From a bacterium (GTDB lineage Bacteria > Electryoneota > RPQS01): a stretch of DNA of 64,000 nucleotides. The stretch covers positions 62,001 to 126,000 of the forward strand of contig JADJEH010000001.1 in NCBI GenBank assembly GCA_016702305.1, written 5' to 3'. A program made the translations under genes and the position numbers. Each line of letters begins with the position of its first letter. The first letter of the stretch is position 1. Shown here piece by piece: positions 62,989 to 64,000 of the stretch. Under the pieces are notes generated by a model. That model had not been told where the DNA came from and ran no database searches. It saw only the letters and a program-made list of their open reading frames with translations.

Positions 62989-64000
62989 CTACCCTCCGCG
63001 CAGCACCGTCCGCAAATGCGCTTGCAGGACAATCCCCAGAACCACATAGCTGGCCGTCAAAATCCACGGCGCCGCAATCAGCCCCAGCATGGACACCAGC
63101 ACGATATTCGCAATCACATTCAGGACCACGATCAGCACGATCCACGGAATAGCATATCGCGGTTGGCCCAGACCTACCAGAATGTTCGCCCCCGTGCTGA
63201 ATAACGGTTCCAACAGCGCCGCCGGCAACAAGAACAGCACGAACGGAATCGCATCCGCGTACTTCTGCCCCAAAAGCATCGGGATCACCGGATCAGCATA
63301 GAGCCACAGGGCCACCGTCGCCGGTACGCCGACCGCCCACACGCCCATCAGGGCAACCTTGAGTTTCCCAGCCAGTTTCGGTAGATTGCCCTCCGCCGCC
63401 AACCGCGCCGCCATCGGATACAACAGGAAATTCATCGCCTGCGACATCAACGCGAACAGGCGCAGAAATGTCTTTGCCGCAATGTAGGGAGCCAACAACG
63501 CCGGATTAAGCACCGCGCCGAGAATCAGCAGATCTCCCTGCTGAAAGTAGATATCCCCGATCGCCAGCATGCCCGTCCACTTGCCGTAGCTTGTAGCCTG
63601 CCGATAGTCGCTGACGATGAACGTCGGTTTGAGAACAACCGGATAGCAAATGATGCCCGCCAGCGACGACAGCACGATCGCCCCCGTGTTCACCATCAGC
63701 GCCGTCTCAGCGTCATTCAGCAATCCCCGTTGGGCCAGCACGATGAAGCCCAGCAGACTTCCCATGAAGTAGCAGGCTTCGATGACAAACACCCGCCGCA
63801 GCTTGGACTCGGCCTGGCCCAACGCCATCGCCAAGTCGCGCGGCACCAGAATCAAGAGCGAAAAACAGGTCAACGCCGTTTCCATCGGTGACAAGCCCAA
63901 GGCCGGCAGGATCACCACACCCGCCGCGATGCCGAGTAAGGTCGTCAACAACGAGAGCCCGACGATTGCTCCCAGCACCGCCTGACCGGCACCTGACGCC
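62989..64000 (-). CDS. Polysaccharide/oligosaccharide flippase (Wzx/MATE-like), N-terminus outside window
   Basis: The C-terminal 336 or so residues of a polytopic membrane protein. Long hydrophobic helices with small loops (for example TLLGIAAGVVILPALGLSP, and WILTASYVVLGIVLQAHL near the end) match the polysaccharide-biosynthesis flippase family, which moves lipid-linked sugars across the inner membrane. The reading frame stays open to the window edge, upstream of a possible GTG at 63978, so the start is not in view. A link to the SpsF-like and SDR genes is plausible but they are distant. Confidence 0.82.
   Translation of the reverse strand, partial: ASGAGQAVLGAIVGLSLLTTLLGIAAGVVILPALGLSPMETALTCFSLLILVPRDLAMALGQAESKLRRVFVIEACYFMGSLLGFIVLAQRGLLNDAETALMVNTGAIVLSSLAGIICYPVVLKPTFIVSDYRQATSYGKWTGMLAIGDIYFQQGDLLILGAVLNPALLAPYIAAKTFLRLFALMSQAMNFLLYPMAARLAAEGNLPKLAGKLKVALMGVWAVGVPATVALWLYADPVIPMLLGQKYADAIPFVLFLLPAALLEPLFSTGANILVGLGQPRYAIPWIVLIVVLNVIANIVLVSMLGLIAAPWILTASYVVLGIVLQAHLRTVLRGG

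Overview
The window is a GC-rich bacterial chromosome segment, probably from an uncultivated lineage of the Fibrobacteres-Chlorobi-Bacteroidetes (FCB) superphylum. The main reasons are three secreted proteins that end in the YPNPFN-type C-terminal sorting domain (type IX secretion style), a fused CcoN-CcoO cytochrome oxidase, and many large secreted modular proteins (subtilases, M14 carboxypeptidase, beta-helix proteins, Fn3/CnaB modules). The exact phylum cannot be fixed from the sequence alone. I saw no tRNA, rRNA, CRISPR array, transposase or phage gene, so this reads as ordinary chromosome rich in surface and secretion genes.

Layout. 1-2950 (minus): the N-terminal part of an exported subtilase cut by the window edge, and a TIGR01777-type epimerase fused to a SRPBCC domain. 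3148-8666 (plus): a tight five-gene cluster of GCS2-type carboxylate-amine ligase, MFS exporter, small esterase, ATP-grasp ligase and an esterase with an N-terminal early-set domain. This looks like synthesis, export and hydrolysis of a small amide- or peptide-like metabolite of unknown structure, and is the best candidate for an undescribed system. 8723-13882 (minus): S9 peptidase, acyl-CoA ligase and RNA uridine methyltransferase. 13913-15637 (plus): SpsF-like cytidylyltransferase and a degenerate SDR, probably for surface glycans. 15777-27126 (minus): a five-gene operon of beta-helix protein, sulfurtransferase, M14 carboxypeptidase, S8 protease and M3 oligopeptidase. 27458-32365 (plus): a large sorting-domain surface protein. 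32520-37759: a giant multi-PAS hybrid histidine kinase with a response regulator. 38055-44821: two tandem Cys-rich sorting-domain paralogues and a second S8 protease, each behind its own sigma70-like promoter. 44901-47639 (minus): a DUF2961/GH172-like secreted protein. 47819-50260 (plus): two YeeE/YedE half-transporters and a metallo-beta-lactamase/rhodanese protein (reduced-sulfur uptake and persulfide oxidation). 50324-58634 (minus): a complete cbb3 oxidase operon, ccoI-S-NO-Q-P-G-H plus a TauE/SafE-like membrane protein. 58902-62606 (minus): a second beta-helix protein. 62989-end (minus): a partial polysaccharide flippase.

The proteins fall into two secretion classes by their C-termini. 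Three carry the YPNPFN domain. Six other exported proteins instead end in a similar short Fn3-like domain, which may be a second type of terminal anchoring or sorting module. Energy metabolism shown here is (micro)aerobic respiration with a high-affinity oxidase, next to genes for handling reduced sulfur.
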